From assembly GCA_014905825.1 (NCBI GenBank), contig JACGCN010000065.1:115610-179609 (forward strand): a stretch of 64,000 nt of DNA, written 5' to 3'. Position numbers and translations under genes: made by a program. The notes below the pieces were generated by a model that saw nothing but the letters and a program-made list of their open reading frames with translations, ran no database searches and was not told where the DNA came from. The stretch is from Lyophyllum atratum (lineage: Eukaryota > Basidiomycota > Agaricomycetes > Agaricales > Lyophyllaceae). Positions 31,001 to 42,321 of the stretch are shown here, piece by piece (the first letter of the stretch is position 1; every line of letters starts with the position of its first letter).

Positions 31001-32868
31001 TTCTGAGCGTCCGTCGGTTTCTGTGACGTATTTTCCACTCTTACACGCACAGACTCATCTAGATACCTCACAAAACCATGTTAACATCCTGGAGTATAGG
31101 TTCCATAGTTGCATAAGGTTCAGACATGGTGGTCACTATGTAGGAGACTCCAGGTCGTTCTTTGGTCGTTGTGCAAAACAAGAGTGATCGCGGTCGAATC
31201 TGGTCGAATTCTATTTTTGTTTGGCTTGGCAGAGACGTTCTTGTCCCTCTACTCCCATCACCCACCCCCGCTGTGCTCCAATTTATCCCCTGTGTGTAGG
31301 ACACGAAAGCCGCGTATATAAATTGGGGCAGATTCAGAGCGCTATCCACGCCTTCTGTATGCCAGAAGCTGCACTTCTCACCGGTCAGCCCATGTACTCT
31401 CTCTGAGCGTTGAGTTGCAAGAGGTGTGTTCTGGATGTTCACTCTTTGACCGCGAGTTGATGTGCATACATATCAGAGTGTCCTACGGTTGTTCACAAAA
31501 TCTCGATGGACAGGCATGCGTTAGCAATCCTCGAGGTAGCAGAATCATGGACTTGGCCCGCCCCATCGTGTATGGAGACTCCTGAGGATCACAGCCAGGC
31601 GCACGGGTTCAAGACTGTATGCCGAAAACTTCTATCATGCTCCGTGATGGAGTCGCATAGACTTGGAGGAAAACTGTTAGAGCAGTTCTGGAACGCAGTC
31701 GAGAGGTGTCATCCTCGATTCTCGGAAAATGGTATGTGCTAGAGGCTCACGAGTGTCAACCATGTTCTGACATATTGGTTCAGTGCAGGAACTTAGAACC
31801 GCGGACTATTCGTCTGTTGGCCAGACCGAACAGACATTATTCGATGGCGTGGCATCGACGACGGCCGATTTCACTCCCGTGTTTGAGCTTGCAGCAGACC
31901 TTTTTACTCACGTTGGCCTAGCATGTATGTGCTCCTTCTTCCTAGCCTTACGCCCACTCAGATTCGAAGGGTTACAGTCATGAACTCGGAGAACCGTCAG
32001 TTATGGAGGTTCTTTTCACCTCCCACCGGGACCAGTGCTAGAGACGATCCTCCCAAGGAGCCGCGTCATACCCAGACCCAAGAGTCCCTCAAGCTCACGG
32101 TATGTTGATCACCTCTAAGTAGTTTGACAGAAGCCTAACTTCTTCAAGGCACTAAAACGGGATGGCGCTTCGTGTCCACTCACCGAAATGGCCTTCTTCG
32201 GTATCGACTGTGTTGACCCGATCCTCATGCATGTGATACCTGATTCAGTTCGCTCCAAGGTCAGCTTAGCATTTCCTCTGTATCAGCGGCTTGCCGAAAT
32301 TTCTGCTAGCCCGATACATTGGAGTACATCGCCATCCTAGGTGGAAAGGTTGCACGAGATAAAGTGTTGGAATTTGCAAACACGATCGACAACGTATGGG
32401 CTATGGAGGCAAACGTCGCCGCTGCCCATCGTCTCTGCAAATGGGGAATCGAAGCCTGCTCCAACACCGACGATCCCGGCCGTAGCCATGCCAAAGTGCG
32501 CCACACCCACCCACGTCTACCTCCATCTTTGCTAACACAACCTTCAACAAGGTCAAATACATCCTCAGGACCTTCTCATTTGATTCCGAGCAAAAGATCG
32601 GATCGACCCTCCTCCGTGACGGTGACGAGATACAATTCGGGGACGGGCCCGAAGCTCATGAACTCCACTACGGGCCCCATCCCCTGCTGTGCAACGTGCG
32701 TCTTGCAGTGGGGCGTGCGTTGTATACCAGCGGTGCTGCGGAGTTCATTGCGCGACTCATGGAAGACGCGGATGAATCGAATCGTCAATGTGATGTCTTG
32801 AAGGACAAGGACTTTGAGAATGTCTTGGATGCGAAGCTGTTGATCTCGGGGCGTGCGCAGATTGTGTA
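30085..32868. repeat. Segmental duplication, copy B (inverted, internally deleted)
   Basis: Reverse-oriented copy of 11380-17137. It holds about 0.9 kb of armadillo exons and introns (30085-30995), a junction near 31000, the HNH upstream region (31003-31505) and the full HNH gene (31506-32869). Relative to copy A, about 2.95 kb with the kinase domain is missing at the junction. Confidence 0.85.
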
Positions 32869-32869
32869 A
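31506..32869 (+). CDS. HNH-nuclease-domain protein, copy B
   Basis: Exons 31506-31731, 31784-31924, 31978-32099, 32149-32259, 32310-32495 and 32552-32869 match those of copy A one for one, with the same phases. All frames are open; about 367 residues. The HNH core is SCPLTEMAFFG ... PILMHVIPDSV. Differences from copy A are mostly substitutions (6 in the first 75 residues), a two-residue deletion in exon 3, and an earlier stop (after RAQIV) that removes the last residues of copy A. The open frame after visible divergence suggests selection for function. Its upstream DNA is shared with copy A; downstream DNA is not. Confidence 0.85.
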
Positions 32870-33809
32870 CATGCATGGTCTTCATACTCCCATCGACGCA
32901 ACCCCCGACACGACCTCAACAGCATACGCAGGTCTGGGATCTGTACCACCAGGCACATCGAAGACGACGACGATCCTGACCGCCGTCATGATAACCTGAG
33001 GCTCCTTACAGGGCATTTTGGGCGCAAGGCTCCTGCAATAATCAGGTATCGCTCTCTGACCGTACCACGATCGCCTAGCCTGCATAGAATTTAGAACCTG
33101 ATAGATCTAATCTCCGGCTCACGCCCTGGTTCTACTTATCGGCCGTCCTTTCATTATGCCTCCGATAATAGACGATACGATCTCCCAGCTTCATAAGCAG
33201 CTTTCCAGGAACCCTCGCAAACTCGCTGCCGTATTTTTAGCAGGCGTCTATTTTTGGTCTATCTGAAATAGGACCGATCGCTTCAACAACACTAAACAAC
33301 CGGTCGATCAATTTTCTGCCCTCCGTGGAAATCAAGCAATCGTACAATCTTACACCAAAGCCCTGTACAATCGCATAACGTCGCACACATCGATTTTAGG
33401 TGCTGTGTTCCATGAGGTCCCCAAGGATTTCGCAGGCCGGCACTGCCCAGCGAGTGCCCAGTCCTCTCCAAACAGCACGTTCACTTCATGATCGGAGTCT
33501 GCTCGGGCTCGTCATTCGGATGCCAAGCCTAAAAATTACCTGGTAATAAATCCTCCGCCACATGGAGTTTTCGCCAGAGCTCGTCATTTAGGCGCCATCG
33601 CGCGCTGCCGTGGTCGGTAGCGAAAAAAAATGGTGCAACTCGGACAGCAACGTACGGAGGTACTACGACAGCAGCTTGGGACTCAACAGCGCTGTTGTTT
33701 CTCTTTTGCGCGTTTCCACGTTTCTGCTGCCAGTGTACGGACGCTGCGGATCGCTTCCCAGGTACTTCCCTTTCCCCCAGGCTAGGCTTTCGGACGTTCG
33801 GGAATCAGG
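32870..33809. other. Intergenic region
   Basis: Between HNH copy B and the permease. A 67-residue minus-strand open frame (32882-33085, ATG start, contains MTAVRIVVVFDVPGG) is the only protein-like piece and matches nothing known to me. The rest should hold the permease promoter. Confidence 0.4.
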
Positions 33810-35835
33810 ATGTCGAGCGTGAACAGCCAGGAACGGTATGCGTATCCCGCAGACGTCAAAAAGGGCGTCGACCATTTAGTGGACGTGCAAGGCGACGTCG
33901 ATGTCGACTCAGAGCGTAACCCGGAGCGGCGCCAGATTGGATTGATGTCAGCCGTGTTCATCATCTTCAATCGTATCATTGGCACTGGGTACGTTGGATC
34001 GCTTGGTTTTACGATTGGTTGTTCATCCATGGCGTGTTTCTCAGTGTCTTCGCGACGCCGAGTAGTATTCTCGGTTTCAGTGGGAGCGTCGGGTTATCCT
34101 TGTGAGTTGCCCGCCAATTGGACTTGCTGCCTATGCTAATTGAGGCTAAATCATAGGTTTATGTGGGTCATCGGTGCTATCATCGCCGCGGCAGGTATGC
34201 AGGTGTATATTACGTGGGGCACGGTGCGACTCTTGTGTTCCTCTGGTCGCGGTCCCAACTCACAACGCGTGCGCGACATAGGCCCTACCAAAAAACGGTG
34301 GGGAGAAGAACTACCTTGAATATCTTTTCCGGAAGCCCAAATTCCTAATCACATCAGTGTTTGCTGCCAACGGTGTCCTCCTCGGTGCGTTCCTCCATTC
34401 CCTGTCAAAACACTCTCCTCTCTGACATGCGTCGGATGTCTCAGCCTGGGCCGCCGGAAACTCCCTTGTCTTTGGCGAATACATCCTTCTCGCGGCTAAC
34501 GTCACACCCGGGCGCTGGACATTGCGTCTCGTCGGCTTTGCATGCATCACGTTCTCGCTGCTGATACACGGCACTGCTGTGAAATGGGGACTCCGCTTGC
34601 AGAACCTCCTCGGAGTCGTCAAACTCATCGTCCTCTGTTTCATTGTTATCACCGGGTTCGTCGCACTCGGCGGACACATGAAGATCGAGAAGCCGCATAA
34701 TTTCACCAACTCGTTCGAGGGCACCACTGCCAGCGCCTCGTCGTTTTGCTTGAGCCTGTATAATGTACGGGTCCTTCCTTTGCAATGTGTGGAGGTGCTG
34801 ATCCAGGCGTTTCTGACAGGTCATTTGGTCGTATATCGGATTCAGCAACGTCAACTACGCGCTTTCCGAGGTGAAGAACCCCAAGCGCACTGTCAGGATC
34901 GCTGGTCCTCTCGCAATCGGTGTCGTGACAGTGCTTTACATGCTCGCGAATATTGCGTATTTCGCTGGTGCATCGAAAGAAGAAATTACCGGGTCAGGGC
35001 GCTTAGTTGCTGCGCTACTGTTTAGGAATGTCTATGGACCCAAAGCGGAGCGGCCACTGTCTGCCCTCGTCGCATTGTCCGCTCTCGGAAATGTGCTGTC
35101 TGTGGTAAGCTTCTTCTCTGACGTCAGACTCATAGTCCACACTTGACATAAAGCTTGCATGTTCCAGATTTTCTCGCAAGGTCGTGTAAACCAGGAGTTA
35201 GGCAGAGAAGGTATCCTGCCATTTAGCAAATTTTGGGGGTCCAATCGTCCCTTCAACGCTCCTTTGGCGGGTCTCGCTCTTCGTATGTCCATGGAACAAA
35301 CCATCCCCGCTTCGTTCTAACCTCCAAAATCAGACTGGATTATCTGCCTCATCGTCATCTTTGCGCTGCCCCCTGGTGACGCTTACAACTTCGTCATTAA
35401 CGTCGTAAGTCTTCAAAGCCTCTATCATGCACGATTCTATCGTAACATTTGGACACACAGATCTCATACCCACTCTCGGTCATCAACGCTGCCATTTCCT
35501 TCGGAATCATCTACCTCGCATTCCGACCGCGTCCTGACTGGCCAAAGGTTTCCCTCCCCGCCCAAATCGCGGCAGCGTTCTTCGGCGCTGCCAACACCTT
35601 CCTCTTCATCGTGCCCCTCACTAAGCCGCCACCAGGAGGGGATCCATACGTCTCGTTGCCCTACTGGACCCATGCGGTGGCCGGGTGGGCTGTGTTTGGG
35701 CTGGGATTCCTCTACTGGGTTATTTGGGCTCAGGTGCTTCCTCGATTTGGGCGTTACAAGCTTGTGCGATCGGAAGAGGTGGGGAAGGATGGGCTGAGCA
35801 GACATACCTTCAAACGTATACCCAGAAACGATTAA
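33810..35835 (+). CDS. Amino-acid permease, high-affinity methionine permease (MUP1-like) family
   Basis: A spliced gene of about 11 exons starting MSSVNSQERYAYPADVKKG with a hydrophilic N-tail, then the transporter core: QIGLMSAVFIIFNRIIGTG, FATPSSILGFSGSVGL, FMWVIGAIIAAAGMQVYIT, LPKNGGEKNYLEYLF, WAAGNSLVFGEYILL, WGLRLQNLLGVVKLIVLC, KPHNFTNSFEGTT, IWSYIGFSNVNYALSEVKNP, FSQGRVNQELGREGILPF and PPGDAYNFVINV. About 12 hydrophobic segments are expected, as in the LAT/APC superfamily. The final exon ends FKRIPRND and TAA at 35835. It should import methionine or related amino acids at the plasma membrane. The substrate is inferred from family resemblance only. Confidence 0.88.
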
Positions 35836-36410
35836 TTTTTTTCTTTTGCGTTGTAGACATGATGTACCCTAGTTAGTAAGTTGTTGTTCGTGATATGCTT
35901 TCGTTCCACGCTCTCTCCACCAATTATTATGTCAGATTCAGATATGTAGCATACGCTTTGCAGGAACATCCAGAACCATATTGACATTTTGTAGAGGAAA
36001 AAGTAATCATAATTCATATAGGCAAACACACGAGTCATGCTCGTCATTTGATAGTTGTAGCGGAGCCACGAACTTGAAACTCAAACAGGTTCTCAGTTCG
36101 CCGATCCACCACATTCCGGACATTCTTCTGAATGAGAATGGCTTCAATTTCAATCCCTCAAGAATACGAACGATTGAAACTGGGTGGATTCTACCCACCA
36201 TCCCAACAACCTTGCAACAACCCCTAATCCGTTGACGCTAAGCGCTAATTCCTCATCGGGATAAACTAGCAACGCTTTTCAGGGAGGCAGGCTGCTGCGG
36301 ACTCAATTCCACATCATGATCTAGTTATTCCCATTAGACACCACCGTGTGTTTGTCGTGTCACCAAACGAGTGTCGGCGATGAAGCTTTGTCGTTGTCGC
36401 AGGCTCCTTC
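35836..36410. other. Intergenic region
   Basis: 3' flank of the permease and 5' flank of the secreted-protein gene. AT-richer; no gene seen. Confidence 0.5.
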
Positions 36411-38380
36411 ATGATGCGGTTCATACAGGTGCTCTGTATCCTTGTCGCGAGTACAGCGTACGGTCGTCAAGTTCCAATTCAACTCTCACTGGAGGATACA
36501 TGGCAAGACCCAAGGGGAGCCTCAGGGAACGAGACTGGAGACACTACCTGGGATCTCCGTCGTCGTCCAGGAGTGAACAGCACAGGTAACTTGGTGTTCG
36601 ACACCGTAAATTCCCTTCTCCAGCATTGGCCCAACACGCGATATCGTAACGGCAAGTGCTCCCCCAATCTCAGGTCCAAGTATCATTCATGCTAACCTCA
36701 ACGCCTCGCATAGGACATAACATCGTTCCAGGGACAATACCACTCGGCACCCTGTTGTACCACGGAACACGCGTTCCAGATGTGCCGAGCGTACCAGAAT
36801 GGCTCGCCACGGATCCAGAGCATTCCTACATGTTCTGTCGAGGTTTATTGGACGAGACCTGCTGGCAGTTCACCTTCGCAACCACGCGGCCATTGACGAT
36901 CTTGTATTTCGATGGGACCAGTGCTGCGAAGATGGAGGGCGGTCCGATGGATAGTCAGGATATTCTTGCGTGGGGAGAAGTAAAGCCTGACTGGACGTAC
37001 GATGAATCCAAGAGAATCAACGACCTGTGCGACTGGGGAAAGGGGCTTGGGCTTGATGGGTTTGTGAGGTACGTCCATTTACCATTTATTCTGGAAAGCC
37101 CGCTGACTTCAACGTCATGTATCCAGGATGGAAATGGACTTGTGAGCATTTAACTTCGCCTCCCTCCCTCCCATCTCACTACACAGTCTCTCAAGTGAAA
37201 TTATGCTCTGCGACTTCAGCAACGGTCTACAAACGGTCTCGAAGCTTCACCTACCCTCATCACAACTAGACAAACTTCCACCTCGTAATATGAGTAGACC
37301 TCCGATGCCGATAATACCACCCATTCCTCGAGTGTTGTCGACAGTCCTCGAAACTGGTTCATGGCACAATCACTACCCCGGCGATCCTCGTTTCCATCTA
37401 GATCTGTCTCGACTTGTGTCGTTCTATGACACAGCCCTTGTCCCTAGCTTGTTACCCTTGCGCCATGGCCAGGCTAGACACGAGCACCGCCTAGAGGGGA
37501 TCAGCCCTAATGAGGCACAGACCGTACGCCGGGTTGTCGCGGGTGCACTGACTGGAGTCCAGGCGGGCAGTGGTCTCGATTGGAAGATGCTGTTCAGAGT
37601 TATAGCACTTCGCTATGCTGATCGCCTCGAGCTGATCCATCATCTGCTGAACTCCACAGAGGCGGCCACAGCATCGCGCAGTCCTTTAGATAGCGCGAAG
37701 CTCACCCAGCAACAGCTACGCATAACATTGACGCCCTACATCCTTCACGATGCACTTCCTCCCCCCGCAAACCCTCAATCCCGCGGGGAAGCCGCCGCAA
37801 ACCATTCCTGGGCCTCGCCCGTATTCAAACATTGCGCGACGAGTCACACGGATTTCATTGCTTCGAATCCGGCCGTATCCTCCCGTTTAACGCCATCTGA
37901 GCAACTTCTCCTGGGCGCCATCCAAGAGACGAACAAGGAAATCTGTCGCATCGTCGTCAAGATGTGGGCTGAGGGTGTTGTGGAGGACCTAGACCCCGAT
38001 CTGCCGCAAACCAGCTCGCCGTCACTCGGTTCCGGGAGGTTAGAGAATTTGCTGAACGGATGGAGAGCGGATATCGCTGGGCTTATGGGTTGGCTTGATT
38101 GGAGCGTCTGGATCAAGTGTAGACCTGCTTGTAGCTTCGAGGTTCGTTCTATGCTGTGACACGAGCCTCACTCGATATTTACGGAGGGATTTTGTTTTAG
38201 GAAATGTGCTATCTGCCAACATGGCCTTTCTTTGAAAAGGCGCCACGACGGAGACGACCGAGTTCTGCAGGACCATCTGGGCTTCCAATGTCTATCGATG
38301 ACACGTCTGACATGGTGGAGGACTGGTTGATTCCGCGACCTAGGTGTATTCGGCGGGTATGGCCGTATAGCTTCCCGTAA
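36411..38380 (+). CDS. Secreted basidiomycete protein of unknown function
   Basis: Five exons: 36411-36651, 36714-37068, 37127-37141, 37196-38141 and 38201-38380; about 578 residues. It begins MMRFIQVLCILVASTAYG, a signal peptide. Blocks IPLGTLLYHGTRVPDVP, WLATDPEHSYMFCRG, CWQFTFATTRPLTILYFDG and MDSQDILAWGEVKPDW recall a conserved agaricomycete protein of unknown function; the later part (LSRLVSFYDTALVPSLLP, ISPNEAQTVRRVVAGA, SWASPVFKHCATSHT) belongs to the same family. Conserved Cys and several N-glycosylation sites (e.g. GNETG, VNSTG) fit secretion. Intron 1 has a GC donor (GGCAAGT), and exon 3 is only 15 nt. No catalytic motif is recognised. Confidence 0.78.
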
Positions 38381-38528
38381 CTTACAGAAAATTTGGTGTA
38401 CGTACCGATGAGAATATGATGTCCAAGCTTTTGATACCGGATCGAGGTGTTCCTGCCACCCACTTGCATAACCCTCTAAGTCTATGATATCCAAGTAAAA
38501 AAGATGTGAAGTCCCTGTAGGGCTCCAA

Positions 38529-39704
38529 CTATCGCTCACAATCAACTGCTCCCTCTAATCTCTCCCACCGCATCACCCCAGAAGCGTCCTTCCAAACAGC
38601 CTTCACCGCCGCCCAATACCTCTCCGGCTCGATCCTCGCATGAGACACATGAGGCGTATCCTCAAACACCACAGCCCTCACATTCAACCCCGCCGCCTCC
38701 GCGTCCCCCGCATGCCCCTCCACATCCTCAAAAGGCACCATCTCATCCTTCCTCGAGTACAAATACAGCCGCGGTGTGCTCTTCCGCACCCAAGGCAGCA
38801 GACGCGGGGCGTTCAACCTGATTTTGAGGAGCTCCCGCATGTTCTTCGTCCCGAACAGTAGGCGCATGACCCCGGAGTAGAAGTAAAGCCAGGTGATCAC
38901 GAGGTTTAAGAGGGACTTGAGGAGGGGATGGGGGACGAGGGTGCCCATTGCGCGTTTTGCTTGTTGCAGGGTGCCGATGCCGGGGCATGAGTCGAGGATG
39001 ATGGCGCTGGTGCTTGGGTGTATGATGTTCCGGTTGGGAAATTTGGAAGCGAGGAGACGACTTAGGCAGAGGAGCTGGCTGCATCCGCCTTCGATTGAGT
39101 TAGCTTTAGTCCGCAGAGAAGAGACGAAGAGAACGGAGATACCGTTGGAAAACGCGTGAATCAAGAGACGCGGTCGGATGAGGTTCGTTTGGGATGTGTC
39201 CATCTTCTTTCTATTCGAGGGTGGCAGATATCCTAGCGCTTGCAGCGTCTCTACGACTGGGGCCAGCCGTGCGCGCTAGCAGTCGTTAACGGGTAAGTGT
39301 ATGCATACGAGGACCTGGACCTACTCGACTGCTTTCCCGGCTCCAGAAAAACGAGTGGGGGCACCTTATCAGAACTTTCGTCGCGTGGGGGTACACCTCC
39401 TCGTAAACTTTCGTGTACTTGTGGAGATGTGACAGCTTTGCACCCACTACACGGCGGAACGCGTCGAGACTCAGTCAATCATAGATACAAGATGGCTGGG
39501 AAACTCACTCCATCCAAATATCAAGACAAGGCTGCAACGCATCTGCCATTCGTATGAGAAAGTCATGAATCGGGATAGAAATTCACTTTACGTTGGCGGG
39601 TCGACTCCTTCGTCCATGGACGGCGTGTTTCCTTGAGAACTTGAACTTAAGTACACCACTTCACCGATGCTACGGAACGTGCTGCTGGAAGCTTGTTGCG
39701 ACAT
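38529..39704 (-). CDS. DUF829 / TMEM53-like alpha-beta hydrolase-fold protein
   Basis: Five exons: 39592-39704, 39509-39531, 39325-39446, 39143-39275 and 38529-39088; about 316 residues. DUF829 marks are LVLIFGWMGAKLSHLHKY, VYEEVYPHATKVLIRCPHSF, LLIHAFSNGG (nucleophile-elbow position), SAIILDSCPGIGT, WLYFYSGVMRLLFG, TPRLYLYSRKDEMVPFEDVE and VVFEDTPHVSHARIEPERYW. These give the Asp and His expected at the C-terminal side of the fold. Human TMEM53 lies in the nuclear envelope; the fungal role is unknown. The start ATG at 39704 gives MSQQASSSTFRSIG. It diverges from PPE1. Confidence 0.85.
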
Positions 39705-40297
39705 GATGGTACGGGAGAAGGGTATCTGCAGAAAAGGATAAGTGATCCTGTGAGTGTTCTGCTGAAACACCAGCGTCTTGGAGATCAGCTTCGACCGGCT
39801 AAGCGTAAGAGGACATCACAGCTAATGATCACATGTTCTCCCAATTGATGGGAAGGTACGCGTCCAGGGAGGTCCAGGGATGTTCGTGAACGCTAACCGC
39901 TGCCTGCTGCCTGCCGAGGAGTAACTTTGCCTGAGGGTAATGGTCACAGGCCTACTTATAGGCTATAGCAATTTCGTGCTCCCGATGCATCACAAGCACA
40001 TCTGCAGTGTAATGCGCATTGCGAAGTGGCGAGCGTCGTCGTCCACGCCTTCAGCTGAACGTTTGCGGACTGCAAGGCCCCTGGTATGCAACGGTGCAGG
40101 TCAAGATGTAAACGCAGTGAAGGCGAGAAAGAGAGATTAGATTTAGATAAGATCAACTTTCCCACTGCTGACCTCAATCTCGCATCTACATAAGTACAGT
40201 AGTCCGGGTCTACCTACACCGCACCCCCTCCATTCATCACCCTGGACTCCATCGTCAGCCCTTCGCCGCTCCTAGATAAGACACAAGATACCACAAC
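39705..40297. promoter_or_regulatory. Bidirectional promoter region, DUF829 gene / PPE1
   Basis: 593 bp between two divergent start codons. It should hold both promoters. No specific element is identified. Confidence 0.45.
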
Positions 40298-41857
40298 ATG
40301 TCCGATCTCTATCGCTCAGCTCTAAGCGCCCGAATCGCCAAACTTCCAGAACTACCACCTCACGCGGATGGCGAGGAGGACGACGACGTTGACGAGAGCG
40401 AAGAATTGGCGGACATAATTGCAGCACTACCAGGTAGTGGGATGGGCCCTCCAGCCATGTAAGTCCCCTCCCCTGCTTCACCTTCCTCCTACACTAAACT
40501 AAACTGCATACACGATCCCAAGGCCAACGCGACACCCAAAAGCCCCGCGCGCCCCCAACCCCGACTTCGCGCCCATCTCCGCCGCTTCGTTCTTCACAGA
40601 GGCCCTGCAGGTCGTCGTTCCCTCACGTCACCTGGACTTCAGGGTGTACTACACCCCACCGAAGTTCTCGGATGGCACGGTGATGGTGTGCCACCACGGC
40701 GCGGGGTACTCGGGGCTCACGTTTGCGTGTTTCGCGAAGGAGGTTGTGGGGATGACGAAAGGGGAGTGTGGTGTGCTTGCGTTGGACGCGCGTCGGCATG
40801 GTGAGTTGGACGGTGCCCGCTCGTTAGTATCTCACATCACCATAGTGTGAATTAGGCAAAACAACGTCGACGGCTGAGAAAGAGGACGAAGACCTGTCAA
40901 TTGAGGTTCTGGTGGCTGATTTTGGAGCAGTCATACAGACGATCTTCCCGGACCCCACAGCCGCCCCCACACTCTTGGTACCGAGCTACCGAAGGCTCTG
41001 GAATTCACATGCTGATTCTTACTGCCTTAGCTTATTGGCCATAGTATGGGCGGTTCAGTGGTCGTGCGGACCTGCCCAACATTACTCCAGCATAAATATA
41101 GAATCACCGGCGTAGCCGTCCTAGACGTCGTAGAAGGTCAGTTCTCCTCCTCCACCCGCCCTTCATCCTTTCAACCCCAAGAAACCCCCCCCCTACCAGG
41201 CTCCGCGATCGAAGCTCTACCACACATGCACAGTCTACTCAACGCACGGCCGGACGGGTTCAACAGCATAGAAGATGCAGTCGAATGGCAGTAAGCCAGC
41301 TTATCCCCGGTAGCTTTCACTCGTATGACCCCTGTCCTCCAGCGTCTCGACCAAAACAATCCGGAACCCCCACTCCGCCCGTGTCTCCGTCCCTTCCATC
41401 CTCCTCGTGGATCCCACCGCACCACAGCCCTACAAATGGCGCACCCCCCTCCGATCCACCGCTCCATATTGGCTAAGTAAGTACTAAGCCTTATCCCCGT
41501 ACTTTCTTTCACATCACCTGCTTATCGTGATTCGTGGACTATAGGTTGGTTCAAAGGACTCTCAAGCACATTCCTACAAACGCGTGCAGCGCGTATACTT
41601 GTTTTGGCAGGCGCGGACCGGTTGGATAATGAGCTGATGATTGGGCAGATGCAGGGGAAGTTTCAGATGGCGGTTGTACCGGGTGTAGGGCATATGTTGC
41701 AAGAGGTAAGTCTCGCGCTCCCTGCGATTGTTCGATGCTCTTCCGTTAAAGAAGCTTGCCAAAGGACGATCCGACGAAGCTGGCGGAAATTATGGTGGAG
41801 TTTTGGAGAAGGAATGAGAGGGTGGTGGTGGGTGTGAAGAAGGTTGGGGATGTTTAG
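40298..41857 (+). CDS. PPE1: Protein phosphatase methylesterase 1
   Basis: Eight exons: 40298-40458, 40523-40800, 40856-40977, 41031-41136, 41200-41290, 41343-41476, 41545-41705 and 41765-41857; about 382 residues. It starts MSDLYRSALSARIAKLPELP, then an acidic stretch. Alpha-beta hydrolase marks are VMVCHHGAGYSGLTFACFAK, LALDARRHGKTT, nucleophile elbow LIGHSMGGSVVV (Ser), ILVLAGADRLDNEL, and catalytic His in VPGVGHMLQEDDP. It removes the carboxyl-methyl ester from the C-terminal Leu of the PP2A catalytic subunit and binds the phosphatase active site. Order, length and motifs fit the family well; no defect is seen. Confidence 0.93.
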
Positions 41858-42321
41858 ATCGAAGATGTAGATCGAGTGTGTAAACCTGGAAGAAATTTGT
41901 TTGTACCATCACCCATTGCTGTGGTGCTTCCCGTTAACTCTTCCAACCTCCGCCTCATTGCCCCCACCTCCACCCGCAGCCCAACAGTCTTCTTGCACCC
42001 CGGCGGACCTCAAAGCGATACCTTACATGCTGCCACATTCCTCACAACGCGAAATACATACCTCGGGCTCGACAGTTGGTTGAACTATATGCGGCTTTTC
42101 CCCATGAATCAAAGGACGATAAAGTTGCCGTTGAACATGGTTGATTTGGTTGACTATGTTCCAACTGGAGGAGGATCTATCTGGTCCTAGCTTGCGTTCT
42201 GACAATGAAATCGGGGTCCTGGTTTTTCTTTGAAATTCCCTATATTTCAATGACATGCTGAACTCCCGACCAGAAAGGCCAGATATCCTACATATTGCCT
42301 TTTAACATATACTCAACCAGT
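41858..42321. other. Intergenic region between convergent genes
   Basis: 3' flanks of PPE1 and the carboxylesterase. An open frame at 41876-42190 has no recognisable features. Confidence 0.5.
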
